Below, in pieces: positions 20,190 through 31,216 of a stretch of 64,000 nucleotides of DNA. A program made the translations under genes and the position numbers. Numbering within the stretch: the stretch's first letter is position 1; the number at the start of each line of letters is the position of its first letter. The DNA comes from Lunularia cruciata. Lineage: Eukaryota; Streptophyta; Marchantiopsida; Lunulariales; Lunulariaceae. Location: positions 30,695,001-30,759,000 of the forward strand of contig OX419755.1 in NCBI GenBank assembly GCA_948567375.1, in the 5' to 3' direction. The notes beneath the pieces are model-generated. The model was not told the origin of the DNA, did no database searches, and was given only the letters and a program-made list of their open reading frames with translations.

Positions 20190-21861
20190 GACAAAGTAAC
20201 CGCAATTGCAATTGCAAACCGGTAACACAAACTGCAACTGCAAGTTGTAACTACAAGTGCCAACACCACCAAGTGCCAATACCCACGGAATGCCACTCAC
20301 TAATGTAACTCTAACAAAGATAACTACACTAGGTTACATGATTGATCCCGTTCTTGGTGATCCTAGTAGCTTAGGACTTAAATACAAACTTCTCTTATGT
20401 CAAATGCCAAATGGTGGCAGAGTTAGTCTCGTGTTGTTGTATGAGATGGAAGGTTTTTGTTTAGATTTCTTGTGATTGGACTACCTCCATTCTTTGCTTC
20501 ATGTTTGTGCACCATGTTTGTATGAGGTGCCTTGACTTTTTGAGCGTTGGTGCTCTGGTGTGCTCTCGGTAGTGAAGCTAGAGTGATGACTAGTCAGACT
20601 ACCTTTGTTTCTCTTTGGTGAGGCAGGAAGTGATGACTTGCGGATCATGAGAGTGCGTGTTGTGATGGCAAGTTAACCTGCCTCTCCCAGCCAAAGCTGC
20701 AAGTGTATAGATAACAATGGCACAATCACTAGGACAACAAGTGAGAGTGGACTAGTTGGCTAGGGCACCAATCTAGGAACAAGAGATCTAGGGGTCAAAC
20801 CTTATTGCGCATAATCTAGTAGGATGGGCAGATTTTGCCAACCAATCACCAAGATCTACTCTAAACTAGCTAGCCTCATGCTAGCAAGCTGGCTTGTTGG
20901 CCCTTTTGGCCCTTTCAGGCCTTTATAGCGTCTCATAGCCTAGCCCTATGCCTCAAAACTCCTCCAAGTTGGCAAAACTCCTCCAAATCTAGCCAAAATC
21001 TAACGTAAACTCTAGCAAAATCTAACATAAACCCTAAATTTGGTTGACCGCCAAATCCTCTACTAACTCTTCACTCAAGCCAAATTGAAAACACAAGTTT
21101 CTCCAAATCACAAATTCACAAGAATAGCTTTTCAACTCCACCTTCAATTTTACTTTTTGAGCCCAACTCGCAACAAATTAGTCATACCTTCACCTCATGA
21201 GCTAAAAATCAGAACCATTGCTCAAAAATTGCTTTTTCTTTGCTCAAAAATTGGCCAGCGCTTCCGCACACCATCTGCCTTACTGCCAAATCTGCATCAA
21301 GCAATGAGCTTCTAGATACCAAGGAAAAATTGAACTTCAATTGAGCTACCAATGATCCACCGAGCTTGGAGAGACCACCAATACTCAGAGTTCCTACACC
21401 CAATTTTCCCCTAACTTCACTTCTTTGATGTAATCAAATTGTTTACAGCTCTCAAATAAACTCAACTCAGATAAGTTCTTGATCTGTCACTCTATAAATT
21501 GCCAACAATTGGGCACTAATAATAGTCAAGCCTCACCCACTCTAGCTGAGAGAATCCAGGTGATGCTCACCGGTCTCTATCCACCATAGCCAAGAACTCA
21601 AAGGCTCAACATCAGATAAGTGAGCTCCCTGGAGCTGCACTTTGAAAGTATACCCCTAGACTTGAGCTAGGTTTGAAACCCTAATGGTCCCGTTGATGGC
21701 ACACTTGACGGTGAAAACGGTGCAAAGTGATGGTAGGCCCAATTGTGAAGTCAGTATCTCAAACACAAAATTTGACCGTCAAAAAGTAGTCTCTAAGAAA
21801 CTGCTGAAATAACTCTAACTACTAGCATTGCAACTCCAAGCAATCTAGATGCAACACTACA
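20190..21861 (-). repeat. Family B 5' LTR and leader (B-I)
   Basis: This shares extended similarity with 24900-25862 on the + strand, including a TGTAGTGT start, a C-T-C-A-C-C rich middle and a region rich in TTGGCACTTGGTG-like words just before gag. The LTR start is placed at 21861. The LTR/leader boundary is unclear because no complete 3' LTR of this family is in the window and I do not recognise a primer-binding site. Confidence 0.7.
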
Positions 21862-22182
21862 AATAACACGGCATCAATTTTATCCTGCTCATGCCTTAGC
21901 CATTGTCTTGATTGCACATTCTTGGTTGGCAAGCCCAAAGGAAAGTTGTTACTTGATCTTTGCATTGGGTTGATCACCCCAAGGCAAAGTTTCCTTACTT
22001 TGGGTTTCTCCAATGATAAGTCTAATCTAAGTTCTTCCTTTCTTAACACAAAGTATATTAATTTGGGTTTGACCTGAAGACACAATTCTTCTTCTTCTTT
22101 TGTCACCATTTAGGTTTAATCTAACTTTAATTGGACACTTCTTCTTCAAAATATAACAAAACCAAAAAATGTGTGTACCTTA
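21862..22182 (-). repeat. Family C LTR fragment C7 (start of LTR only)
   Basis: From 22182 downward it matches the first 260-310 bases of the C LTR (degenerate TGTGGTACC start, then the Phe/Leu-rich complement with GAAGAAG runs and the AAGGAAAGTTGTTAC segment). The left edge is fuzzy between about 21862 and 21925, where it meets the B-I LTR. No ORF part is retained. Confidence 0.7.
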
Positions 22183-22626
22183 AGACACACCTACTAGCTA
22201 CTCTACTTAGGCCCTTGGGAGCAATAATGTTATACTCCCAACCACTAGAGTCTCCAACCTCAATGTAGAAACTCCCTTTGCTCATCTTGTAAGCTCCATA
22301 TATCCTCTAGTTGCATCCAAGTGGACCAAAGATGTAACCTAAGTAGACCATGTTCACGTGGATGGACCCCAAGTAGACCACTCTTACTAGTAACCATTGG
22401 CTATGTCCCAAGAATACCCTACCTATTGGGTCTATCATCCCCACCCTGTGCTTGAATCATCTGAATAAGCATAAAGCTCACAAGTGATTTGTGACACCTA
22501 TAAAGTGCATCGTACACTGCTATGCCAAGCCAAGGCTCACAATCTAGTTCAAACAATCTAGGTCCATAGCTTGACCTAACACCTAATGCTTAGATGCCTT
22601 TGATATTGCTATAATAGCAATAATAT
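22183..22626 (-). mobile_element. Family B fragment B-IV (methyltransferase C-terminus and linker)
   Basis: This is similar to B-II 29570-30050 in reverse and to 35440-35719. It holds the last methyltransferase motif, V-L-G-Q-A-M-D-L near 22540-22600, with two in-frame stops, and the glycine/leucine-rich linker leading to RT. It borders C7 on one side and the unassigned island on the other. Confidence 0.75.
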
Positions 22627-24899
22627 AGATATAAAAACCCATCACCCGCAATCATACTTTCCTTTTTCTCTTTGGGAACACACAGGGTGCCTAGCTATGG
22701 AGACTACAGATCAGAGGCTAGAAGTAAACCCGTAATGACTCGACAAAACACATGTGTGACCCTTATCGCCGGAACCCTCCTTTCTCATGACTAATATTCT
22801 TGCTATCGGGAAGGATAGTACTAGGCAACCTGATCTATCATCACAACAAGCACTCTTGGTCTACTGGTCATCACTTCCAACATAACCAAGGAGAAATACA
22901 CAACACTCCTAGAAGGAAATTATCTGAGCGCAATGCCCGCACACCAATCCAAGCCAACTAGGCATACAAACAAGCATACAAGTACAAAGAGGATCCAATC
23001 ATAAGAAAAAGGCAACAACTCTCTGTACTTTTTGTCAAAAAAGAGCTTCAGAGCCTTTGTGGTTTGTCATCAAGCTCATTTCAACCTGTACTCCAAGCCT
23101 CATCCCATCTGTACTTTGAATCTCAACAGATTCCTACTTCATGTGGGGATTTTCTATGTCGTTTTGATAGGGAAAACTCTGCGCAGCTCATATGAAAGAA
23201 ACTATTTTTACATAGCTTGGATTCACGTGATCTAGAATTCAATGAAAAGCCTGTAAGATAAGATTTCCAATAATATAAAATACACTTCAGTCAAATCACT
23301 ACAACTCTCTTGACAATCTCTCAAAGTTGGCCACGTTTTTTTTTTGACTTCACCCTAATTTCAATATCTTCTTTTTAGGGTTTGCTCCTGGTTCTTGGCA
23401 AATTTTCCCCATATTTCTGATTCAGAAATACACTTGATCCTCAAAAACTCTCTGGCAACCTGAAACTCTCAATCATATTCACAAGACATGAGACTTGATA
23501 TCCAATCAAGATGAAAGGAAAATTTGCTCTATCGAGCTTATGACAATATTTTCAACAGGATGTTTTGCATCAGATCTCACTCTTCACAGATCTAGAACCA
23601 ATCAAATTTTCCACAATAGCTGGTTGTGTTGTTTTCTAAACTCCTGCAAAGTTTTGTAGCCTAATCCAACTCTAGTTTTTAGATGTGGATCAATTCCTGA
23701 GCTGGGCTAACTTGTGAGCTCTACAGACCCAGGTATACTTGATCCAAGACCCCGATTGCTCTATTTGAAGAATTCACATGAAACTTTCACATATAGGAGC
23801 TAAACCTATCCACCAACAGCTCTAGAAATTTTCATAAGGAAATTCAAACTGCAACTTGGGGAGTGACCAAAACTCCAAACCTTATCATAGCTCTTCTCCA
23901 ACACCTTACATCCCATAAGCTTCAACTTCAATCAATTGGATCTGATTTGAGATTGACCCAAAATTGGAATTTATTGTAATCAGTACTGTAACAACATTTT
24001 CTACTCTGCAATCCCACTGACAGATAGTAAAAAAGTCTCAAGAGGCTCCCTCAATTGACTACTTTGTGCTCTTGGGTATGAATTCAACCCCCATTCACTC
24101 AATTAATCATATCCCTCTCATAATCAGCTCAAATCGCGTGATTTCTATCTTCAAATTGTAGCCTGTCATCTCTTCTTTCCAATTATGTCCTTCATTTCCC
24201 AAATGGTCTCATCGAACTCCCTCAATGGTTGAAAATCTCCCAACTTTCCTCTTGAGACCCAAGCTCTTGCACATTTGTCCTTTACTCTTTTTACTTTTTA
24301 ACAAATGGACCCCACAACTCCACCGTGAAGCTTATGAGCAAAATTTTAGGCATTCCCTAACTATAGAAGGACATAAATTGTCAAGTCCCAGACATTCTCA
24401 TAAGTAAGCACCGGAAGGACGATAGGATCTGGGTTTCCCATCACCGACTCCACAAACACCACCCCGAAACGTGCTACCAACCAATCCCGTAAGTTGTCAC
24501 GGTGTAAAATCTGAAGCCTGATGAGAAAAGGATTCAAGAGTGGCAGATTGGGAGCATGGGACATCTCATGCTCAAATGCTTCCTCCAATGCTCTAACACT
24601 TGCTCTCTGCTACAACTCTCTCCCAACTTCCTTCTCTCCTTGAGACTCTCCAAACTAAAACACACCCGTCTCTCTACTCGCCCTCATCTTTATTCATCAA
24701 AGCCCTCAAACATGATAAGATTGTGACCCACGTGGCCAATCACATACTTATACATAGATGACTCACATGGCAACATCTCATCCGTCAGATCTAGCATGCA
24801 ACCTACCCCACTAACGTGAAGATAAACTCTGATAAGTCACTTTTTACGGGCTGCACAAACCACAACACGACACGGCTCCCTCTCATTTTTCATGCCATT
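22627..24899. other. Unassigned 2.3-kb island, no recognised feature
   Basis: This stretch shows no similarity that I can see to families A, B or C elsewhere in the window. Six-frame reading gives only short frames. The only one with a protein-like composition is on the - strand at 24361-24588 (listed separately). It could be host intergenic DNA, or an LTR or leader of a fourth element. No RNA gene or clear promoter was found. Confidence 0.5.
24361..24610 (-). other. Unrecognised short frame in the island
   Basis: This open stretch of about 80 codons includes H-E-M-S-H-A-P-N-L-P-L-L-N-P-F and R-D-N-L-R-D-W-L-V-A-R-F-G-V-V-F segments. Its mixed hydrophobic/charged composition looks more protein-like than its neighbours. 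The ATG at 24588 is not supported by anything, and the frame is open a little upstream. I do not recognise it. It could be an exon piece, part of an unknown element, or chance. Confidence 0.2.
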
Positions 24900-25862
24900 T
24901 GTAGTGTCACGTCTAGATTGCTTGAACACTTGAGTTCCAATGATAGTAAATAGAGGTATTTTGGTAGTTACTCATAGACTACTTTCTAACGGTCAGATTT
25001 TGTGTTTAGGGTATTGACTTCCATGGTGGGGCCCACCATCACTTGCACCATCTGCACTGTTGGGTGTGCCATTAGCGTGACCATTGGGATAAGACCTAGG
25101 TTGAAATCAAGAGTATATCCTGGAAGTGCAACTCCAAAGAGCTCACTTCTCTGATGTTGAGCCTTCAAATTCTTGGCTAGAGTGGACAAAAAGCTGGCGA
25201 GCGTCACCTTGAGTCTCTTAGCTGCTGGCGAGTCTCACCTAGAGTGGGTGTGGCTTGACTGTAATCAATGCCCTATTTTTGGCAAGTTGTTAAGGATCAG
25301 ATCAAGTATTGATCTGAGTTTGATTGATTTGAATTGCAAATGATATGATTACATCAGAGAAGTGAGTCAAGGGGGATTGGATGCATGAACTACAAATGTT
25401 GGTGGTATCTCCAAGCTTGGTGGACCATGGTGTCTCAATTGAGTAGTTCAAATTTCCTTGAAAGAGTGTGTGCCAAAGCGCTGGCAAAATTCCTGTTTGT
25501 GCACCATGTTTGTATGACTGAATTTTGAGCATTGGTGCTCTGGTGTGGTCTTGGTAATGCGGCTGGAGTGATGATCAATCAAACTATCTTTGTTTCTCTC
25601 TGGTGAGGTAGGAAGTGATGACTTGCAAACAGTGAGAATGCGTGTTGTGATGGTAGGTTACAGGTCACCCTTGCTCCTAGTGTAGTTGTCTCAGATAGAG
25701 TTATATTAGTGGGTTTTGTTTTGTTAGTTTTGGCACTTGGTGGTGCTTTGTTGGTGTTGGCACTTGGTGGTATTGGCACTTGGTGAAGTATTTGCGGTTG
25801 CAATTTGTGGTTATATTTTGTGGTTCTGATTGGTCGTTGCAATTGCAATTACTTTGTCACAA
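24900..25862 (+). repeat. Family B 5' LTR and leader (B-II)
   Basis: This begins TGTAGTGTCACG and is similar to B-I 20190-21861 in reverse and to 53000-53923 in reverse. It contains repeats of TTGGCACTTGGTGGT-type words near 25735-25790. The LTR end and primer-binding site are not resolved. Confidence 0.72.
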
Positions 25863-27730
25863 TGGAGTTCTTTGGGGATTCCAAAGGAGTTAGCCTTGCA
25901 ATACGTAATGGGTTTACTCAAAGTGGTGCTCGATATCAGTATATATCTTAGGTCCCATTGAGGGAGGAGATTGACTCTAAGTTAGAGTTTGACACTAGAG
26001 TTGATTTGGTTGAGAGTGTAATTGGTATGTCTACATTGTTGTTGTGGGACATGGATGAGATTTATGGGGCCTCCAAAGGCCCTAGGCGTTACTCTTGTAC
26101 AGTAGGTACCAGAGTTAGATGACTTCATCAAGGAGTTTGATAGTTGGTGTGATCTACAGCAAATGCGGAACCCAACTTTGTTTATGTTGTTCATGGCATG
26201 GAAGAGGTTGTTTCAGTAGTTGGAGGGTCTGCCGATGGATGACTACCATGAGTTCAAGAGAGCTCATTTGGAGGAGATTGAATTATGGAGACAATATTGG
26301 TCTCCAAACTATGTCTCTATCACTTCAGGCTTGGTTGCCAAGAGTAGATCGGTTGTACCCATGCGTTCTAGCTCAAGTAGTGTTGGTGGAGCTAGTAGAG
26401 GTGCACTAGTTAGAGATAGTGTTACCACAAGTAGAGGTACCACTGCAAGAGGTGGTGTGGTACCGGGGTTTAACCCCATGGTGGAGTTCTTCCAACATTT
26501 GAGGCAGAACTACTAGGGAGTACGGACTGACAAGCTAAGGAGCTTGCAAGAGTTCCAATGGAAGGCTGGAGAGAGCTTATGCAAGGCATACACTCACATG
26601 AAACGGCTGATCAATTTCACTCAAGGAATTACTGAGGCCAAGGCAATCCTATTTTGGTATGGGATACTAGATAAGGAGTTGTGACGTAGAGTTTGTGATG
26701 CTACGTTGTTATAGGCTACTTCGCCTACTTTGGCAGCGATCTTTGGTTTGTCTGAGCGTATTGAGCTCAACATGGTGGAGGAGAGGGTGGTGACATCTAG
26801 GTTTGGTAGGGAGATCTCATCCATAATTGTGACTTCTTTTAGAGTGCAAGTGAGTGCACCACACCTAGTTGGTTTTTTAGGACAGGATGGATAGCCTAGA
26901 TCCTATAGAGCAAGTAGAGGGCCTATTGTAGTTAGACCCTTACCTTCATTTTTGGGTCAGCATCAGCCAATGAGTGGTAGTGTTGCTTGTTGGACTTGTG
27001 GTGGACCTCACCATAGGAGAGAGTGTACTTAGGGTAGCAGACTTGGTACCTCTGGTGCATCATAGCCAACACAAAGGTAATGTGAGCATTGCCATAGATT
27101 TAGTCACACTAGTGACCGGTGCTTTGACCTACACCCAGAGTTACGGAGTGGTAGGACTATATGGCAGGTAGTAGAGGAGCTTCAGTTCATCAAGGACGAG
27201 GTGGTAGAGGTGTGGCGGAGGATCTACACCTAGTAGAGGTGCAATATCTGCCCTTACTTTTGATATAGCTATGGCTACTTGGATTGAGAAATTGGAGTAG
27301 AGATTGGCTAGTATAGCTATTGCTCAGAGGAGATTAGATTTAGGTGCTGAGGCTTCCACCTCATATGTTTGTGATAGAGATGCTTTTGACTTCATGTGCG
27401 GAACAGCTTAGGTGGATGCATTTGCAACAGTGACTAGGAGTGTAGTATGTGCTCCAAAGCCTAGAGAAGCATCAATGGAGTTGGACCCATAGAGAGGAGA
27501 GGTTGGGAGACAAGTCAAACTTCCACTGTCTTTCATGTTATTTGAGGCATTGCAGATGACATCCATGGCTCCTAGATGTCCCTATGCAGATGTGGTAGGT
27601 GGTGATAGAGTGCATGATGGACTACGTACTAGTCAGCCACCTACTACTACACAAACTGAGTCTAGTATGATGTTGGGGGCGGCTCAACTGATTATGCAGT
27701 GCCCTTTGTTTTCAGCCAATGACATGTTTA
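25863..27730 (+). pseudogene. Family B gag with CCHC knuckle (B-II), broken
   Basis: This starts M-E-F-F-G-D-S-K-G at 25863, matching the B-I and B-III gag starts. An early TAG follows S-Q-Y-I-S. The core has D-D-Y-H-E-F-K-R-A-H-L-E-E-I near 26236 and M-V-E-F-F-Q-H-L-R-Q-N-Y near 26480. The W-Y-G-I-L-D-K-E-L motif near 26655-26682 is typical of retrotransposon gag. The nucleocapsid knuckle C-W-T-C-G-G-P-H-H-R-R-E-C is at 26988-27026 (CX2CX4HX3C as spelled, slightly non-canonical). A Thr/Ser-rich region follows to the C9-equivalent point at 27720. Several stops and shifts are present. Confidence 0.85.
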
Positions 27731-27734
27731 CATT

Positions 27735-28430
27735 GGGAGTTGACCCAACCCTAGTGTTTTGGTTGGCTGCCATGCTTTGTGAGAGTAGGGATGATGTGGT
27801 TCCTACTAAAAGAGCAGAGGTGGTTGGTAGTGGAGCTGACTTGGTTCAAGAGCATGGGATCCATTTAGCGACTAGTGGTTTATGGCAGGCAGCAATGGCT
27901 AGACAGGAGGAGTTGCCAGCTAGACTAGCCTCTGAGAGAGCACGGTTCACATTTGGTGTTGTCCTATTGGATAACTAGAAGGGGATTTTCTGTTTGGTGG
28001 ACCTTTAAGGAAGGTCTATACCCCACGGAGAGTCTTGTTAGACTCCGGTGCACAACCTCTTATAATTGGGAAAGCTGCAGTTGTCAATTTGGAGTTACGG
28101 AAGACCAATGTAGAGAGGTGTCCATTTCTGATCCAAACATCTCTAGGTGGTAGTTCAACACGCTAAATCATACGTGGGGAGCGTGTTGTCCAGGTTCAGC
28201 TTGGTCATCCGACTAATAGTTCAATGGTGAGAGCTCAGGCTATTGTGACAATAGCTGAGTCATATGATGTGCTAGTTGGAGGAGCAGTGTTATACCCCCA
28301 TGGGTTTCAATATTGACTATTGGGAGGAGATAGCCTCCTATAGACCAGGTTGGCAGTTTGGTGAGGGACGGGTATGTCACCTACTAGTATGCTTCTGTAG
28401 TGGCAGTCTTGGCTCACTATAGTCCAGGAC
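27735..28430 (+). pseudogene. Family B aspartic protease (B-II), broken
   Basis: The retropepsin active site L-L-D-S-G-A-Q-P-L is at 28035-28061, followed by E-R-C-P-F-L-I-Q-T-S-L-G-G near 28113-28150 and Y-D-V-L-V-G-G-A-V-L-Y-P near 28262-28300. Stops occur before and after the active site. B-I carries the mutated form D-S-S-A. B-III lost the site at a rearrangement. The protease would separate Gag, the methyltransferase-like domain and RT if the domain is a free product, which is inference. Confidence 0.8.
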
Positions 28431-28759
28431 CATGGCAACATCAATTTCAACTTTTAGTGGTGCAGTTACTTGGCCTGGTGATTTATTGGAGGGGGATGCC
28501 CATGTAGAGGATACTCCAGTACCTAAGGAGATCACTCAGATTTTGAGTACAAGTGGGATTGTTCTATCCACCTTGGACATTCCATTGTGGAGTTCAGAGG
28601 AGGCATTGCAGTAGCATGCAGATTGGATGGTGCAGTAGGCTTGGAATGGAGCTTTTGTACCAATAGGAGATGAGTGTGAGGATGAGCCTCTAGAGTTGAT
28701 TCCCTTGACACCTCTGGATACCGCACTCATTGCTTGGTAATATCCAATAGAAGGAGTAT
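28431..28759 (+). pseudogene. Linker between protease and methyltransferase-like domain (B-II)
   Basis: This region is conserved in B-I (16460-16140) and B-III (51840-52050). It has an acidic P-V-P-K-E-I-T-Q-I-L-S segment and W-N-G-A-F-V-P near 28640-28665. I recognise no domain; it may be the N-terminal extension of the methyltransferase-like unit. Stops at about 28612 and 28637 interrupt it. Confidence 0.6.
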
Positions 28760-29717
28760 GTCTATTGAAGTTGTTTGGTGGGATTAGCACTGGACTAGCT
28801 ACGGTCTTACAAGCAAGTATATGAGTACAAAGGTACTTTTATATGGAGAGAGATGAGACTGCTAGGCAAGTCTCTCTACATTGTGTTGCACACTTGGCCT
28901 ATCAATATTTGGAGTTATTAATGATGTCAGTAGTCAGAGGTAACCAGAAGGCCCTACCAGCAAACATTTCCTTACTAGGGGCGCATGATCTAGAGAGACA
29001 TGGGCCCATTCACTTGGTGATTTCTAGATAGCCATGTTAGGGACATACACATGTTGGCCGAGGTTTGGGTCTTTAGGATCCTTGTTTTGGTGTGTTTTGG
29101 GAGATGTTACGTATACTACAACATCTCTAAGTTCATCAATCCATTTCTCTAGCTTACCTTTTGGAGATGTTCCTTTGATGGGTGATTCTTACACCAGAGT
29201 GGTGGCAAGTACACATCAAGTCCATTCTTGGATAGGACCTACTGTATTGTTAGATGCAGCCAAAGTAGGATCATGGGCTCATCATCTTCATCTTTGGTGG
29301 ACAAAACTCTTACCCAGAGAGGTTCTATCACATAAATATGATGGGATTCAATGACTAGACCACATCCTTGTTGATGACATCTTGGATGTAGGTCGTCAAT
29401 CTCAGATGATAGTAGTGGCTGATAGGTCACCTATGGCAGTGGTGAACCTAGTTGGACAGCCTAGAGCCGCTTTTCCAACACTTATGAGTTTCCCAAGCTC
29501 TCATGCTTTTTGAGAAGGAGGACTTGGACTTGTTTGGGACTCATAGTTACATTAGTTAGTGGAACCCAATGCCAATGAGAGAGAGCAGCCAATGGCTTTT
29601 TGCAGCAGTATTACCACTATTCCAATAGTGTCAGAGGCATCCAAGCATCAGGTGTTAGGTCAGGCTATGGACTTGAATTGTTTGACATGGATTGTGAGCC
29701 TTGGTTTGGCAAAGTAG
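28760..29717 (+). pseudogene. C5-cytosine-methyltransferase-like domain inside a retrotransposon
   Basis: About 320 codons show the C5-MTase motifs in canonical order. Motif I is L-F-G-G-I-S-T-G-L (28771-28797). Motif II is Y-M-E-R-D-E-T-A-R (28840-28866). The D-I/N-I segment of motif III is followed by L-V-I. The catalytic P-C of motif IV (29032-29037) is flanked by TAG codons at 29029 and 29038 that look like mutated TGG and CAG. A G-x-G-L..D-P segment follows, then a shifted E-N-V-like motif VI (29155-29182), motif VIII W-A-H-x-L-x-L-W-W-T (29275-29312), motif IX E-R-E-x-x-M-x-F (29577-29600) and motif X H-Q-V-L-G-Q-A-M-D-L-N (29646-29680). Such enzymes methylate cytosine in DNA using S-adenosylmethionine. 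The copy is dead (stops, one frameshift), but order and spacing argue for a real captured enzyme. Confidence 0.75.
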
Positions 29718-30418
29718 CGTAGGATGTGCTTGATAGGCATCACCACTTAGACACTTATGAGCGTTGTGCCTATTGAGGCGATTCAAGCACATGCTAGGGG
29801 CAATGGACCGAGTGGACATGGTATTCTTGGGACACAACCAATAGCTACTAGGGAGAGTGGTCTACTTGGAGTCCATCCAGGTGAGCATGTGCTACTTGGA
29901 TTACACCCTTGGTCAACTTGGGATGTAGCTAGAGGATGCATGGAGCTTGCGGCCAGACCGGAGGGAATTTTTTCACATAGAGGTTGGAACCTCTAGTGGT
30001 CGGGAGCATGACACTATTGCTCCCAAGGGCCTTGTGTAGCAGCCAATCAGTACATCTTCCACTCCTCCGACAATTACAGAGGATACTTGGGAGCCAGATC
30101 TTGGACCCAAGCTTACAAGACAGGAAAGACAGAGAGTTTGGAGGTTCTTGAGGAGCTACATGAGTTGTTTTGCCTTTAGTATGAAGGATTTGGGTGCTCT
30201 AAAGGGACCTAGTATACGGATTGAGCTGACTAATGATACACCAGCTTTCCGACATCCTTATTGCTATAGCGACATGAAGAGGACATTGATTCAAAGCCGG
30301 AGTAGAGACCTTTTTGAGGCTGATTTGGTAGAGATCTCACATGGAGAGTATGCTCAGCTACAGTGATGCCAGCCAAGAAGGATATGCATGGAAACTACAC
30401 AGATAAGCAGATGTGTCA
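29718..30418 (+). pseudogene. Family B linker and RT N-terminus (B-II), truncated
   Basis: After the methyltransferase end comes a Gly/Leu/His-rich linker (29757-29996 open). The RT entry follows, with F-S-M-K-D-L-G, I-R-I-E-L-T-N-D-T-P-A-F, S-D-M-K-R-T-L-I-Q-S-R and S-H-G-E-Y (30148-30366). The K-K-D-M-H-G-N-Y-T-D-K block is at about 30375-30405. The sequence then breaks at about 30418 into the C4 LTR of opposite orientation. The catalytic palm is absent. Confidence 0.85.
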
Positions 30419-31216
30419 ATACAGTCTTTACCTCTGGACAAGTCGACTGCATCTCCTTCTTCCTATGCTCCAATTTCACCAACAATGGGCACACCACCTC
30501 CCGCAGGTACTCCACTCTATCTCTTGCAAGTACTTCTTCCTGCATAGAAATCTCCTTCCTTACCTCTTCTTCACCTGATACTCGCCTTCTCCTTTGCACT
30601 CTTTGTATTGGAATCAAAGCCTCACTTCCTAAGCTTTCTCCTACCTCTTCCTTTGCTTTACTTGGCCCCGCTTCACACTTTGCCTTACGTCTTGAGCAAA
30701 CTCCTTGCTGTACTGCGATCTTCTTTTCTTCGGGCATAGTTACTTTGTCTTCCAACTATGTGTTGTCTTCGGCTTCCATCTCCGCTTGCACTGCTTCTTT
30801 GTAGTTGTCAGCTGCTGGTGCCGATGTCATGTCTCCCCCTTCATCACTATCGCTACTTGTATCTCCACTCTGCAGTGTTAGCTCAGGCTCATCCTCGTGT
30901 TTTGAGTCTTCAGTTTTTAGCTTGGCATCTTCTTTTGAGTCTTCGTCCTCCGACTTGATTACCACCATACCTCGCCTCGGGTTGCCTCTTCACGTCTTTC
31001 GAGGTTTCTTGATGTCGTCAGCTTCACCTTGCCGACCCCTCTTCTTTGACTTTGGAGTACTTGCTTCTATCTCCATGCTCTTACCCGTCTTCATGTAGTA
31101 CTCATCCGTGCTCCGGATTTGAAGAATGTACTACTATTCCTTCACATCGACTTCTCTTCTCAAGTCGGGATGGAAGTGAGACACCATTCTGTTTTGCTCT
31201 GCCAAATTGAGCAAAT
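30419..31216 (-). pseudogene. Middle part of family C LTR ORF (C4), truncated
   Basis: This continues the N-terminal domain in a shifted frame. It has H-F-Y-L-R-L-N-L-L and H-F-H-P-D-L-R-R-E-V motifs, an acidic Glu/Asp/Ser region (30968-30756) and the Q-R-R-R-R-V-S-G-E-E-E-V segment before the coiled coil. It ends at T-C-P-E-V-K-T-V-L, where the LTR is cut. Confidence 0.7.

Larger units (their letters stand above)
24900..30418 (+). mobile_element. Family B element B-II (gag-PR-methyltransferase-RT start), 3'-truncated
   Basis: This is the most informative family B copy. Order on the + strand: LTR/leader, gag (from 25863), CCHC knuckle (26988-27026), protease (D-S-G-A at 28041-28052), linker, C5-methyltransferase-like domain (about 28760-29717), linker, then the first part of RT until a break at about 30418 where C4 begins. 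Every gene has stops or shifts. It is head to head with B-I across the 21.9-24.9 kb interval. Confidence 0.9.

Noticed and set aside
24361-24588. Host gene exon on the - strand
   Set aside because: It has protein-like composition but no recognised domain, no clear splice context and no second exon. It is kept only as an unassigned frame of low confidence.
25590-25862. Methionine-tRNA primer site for family B
   Set aside because: I looked for the common TGGTATCAGAGC-type sequence after the B-II LTR and did not find it. The LTR end of family B stays undefined.
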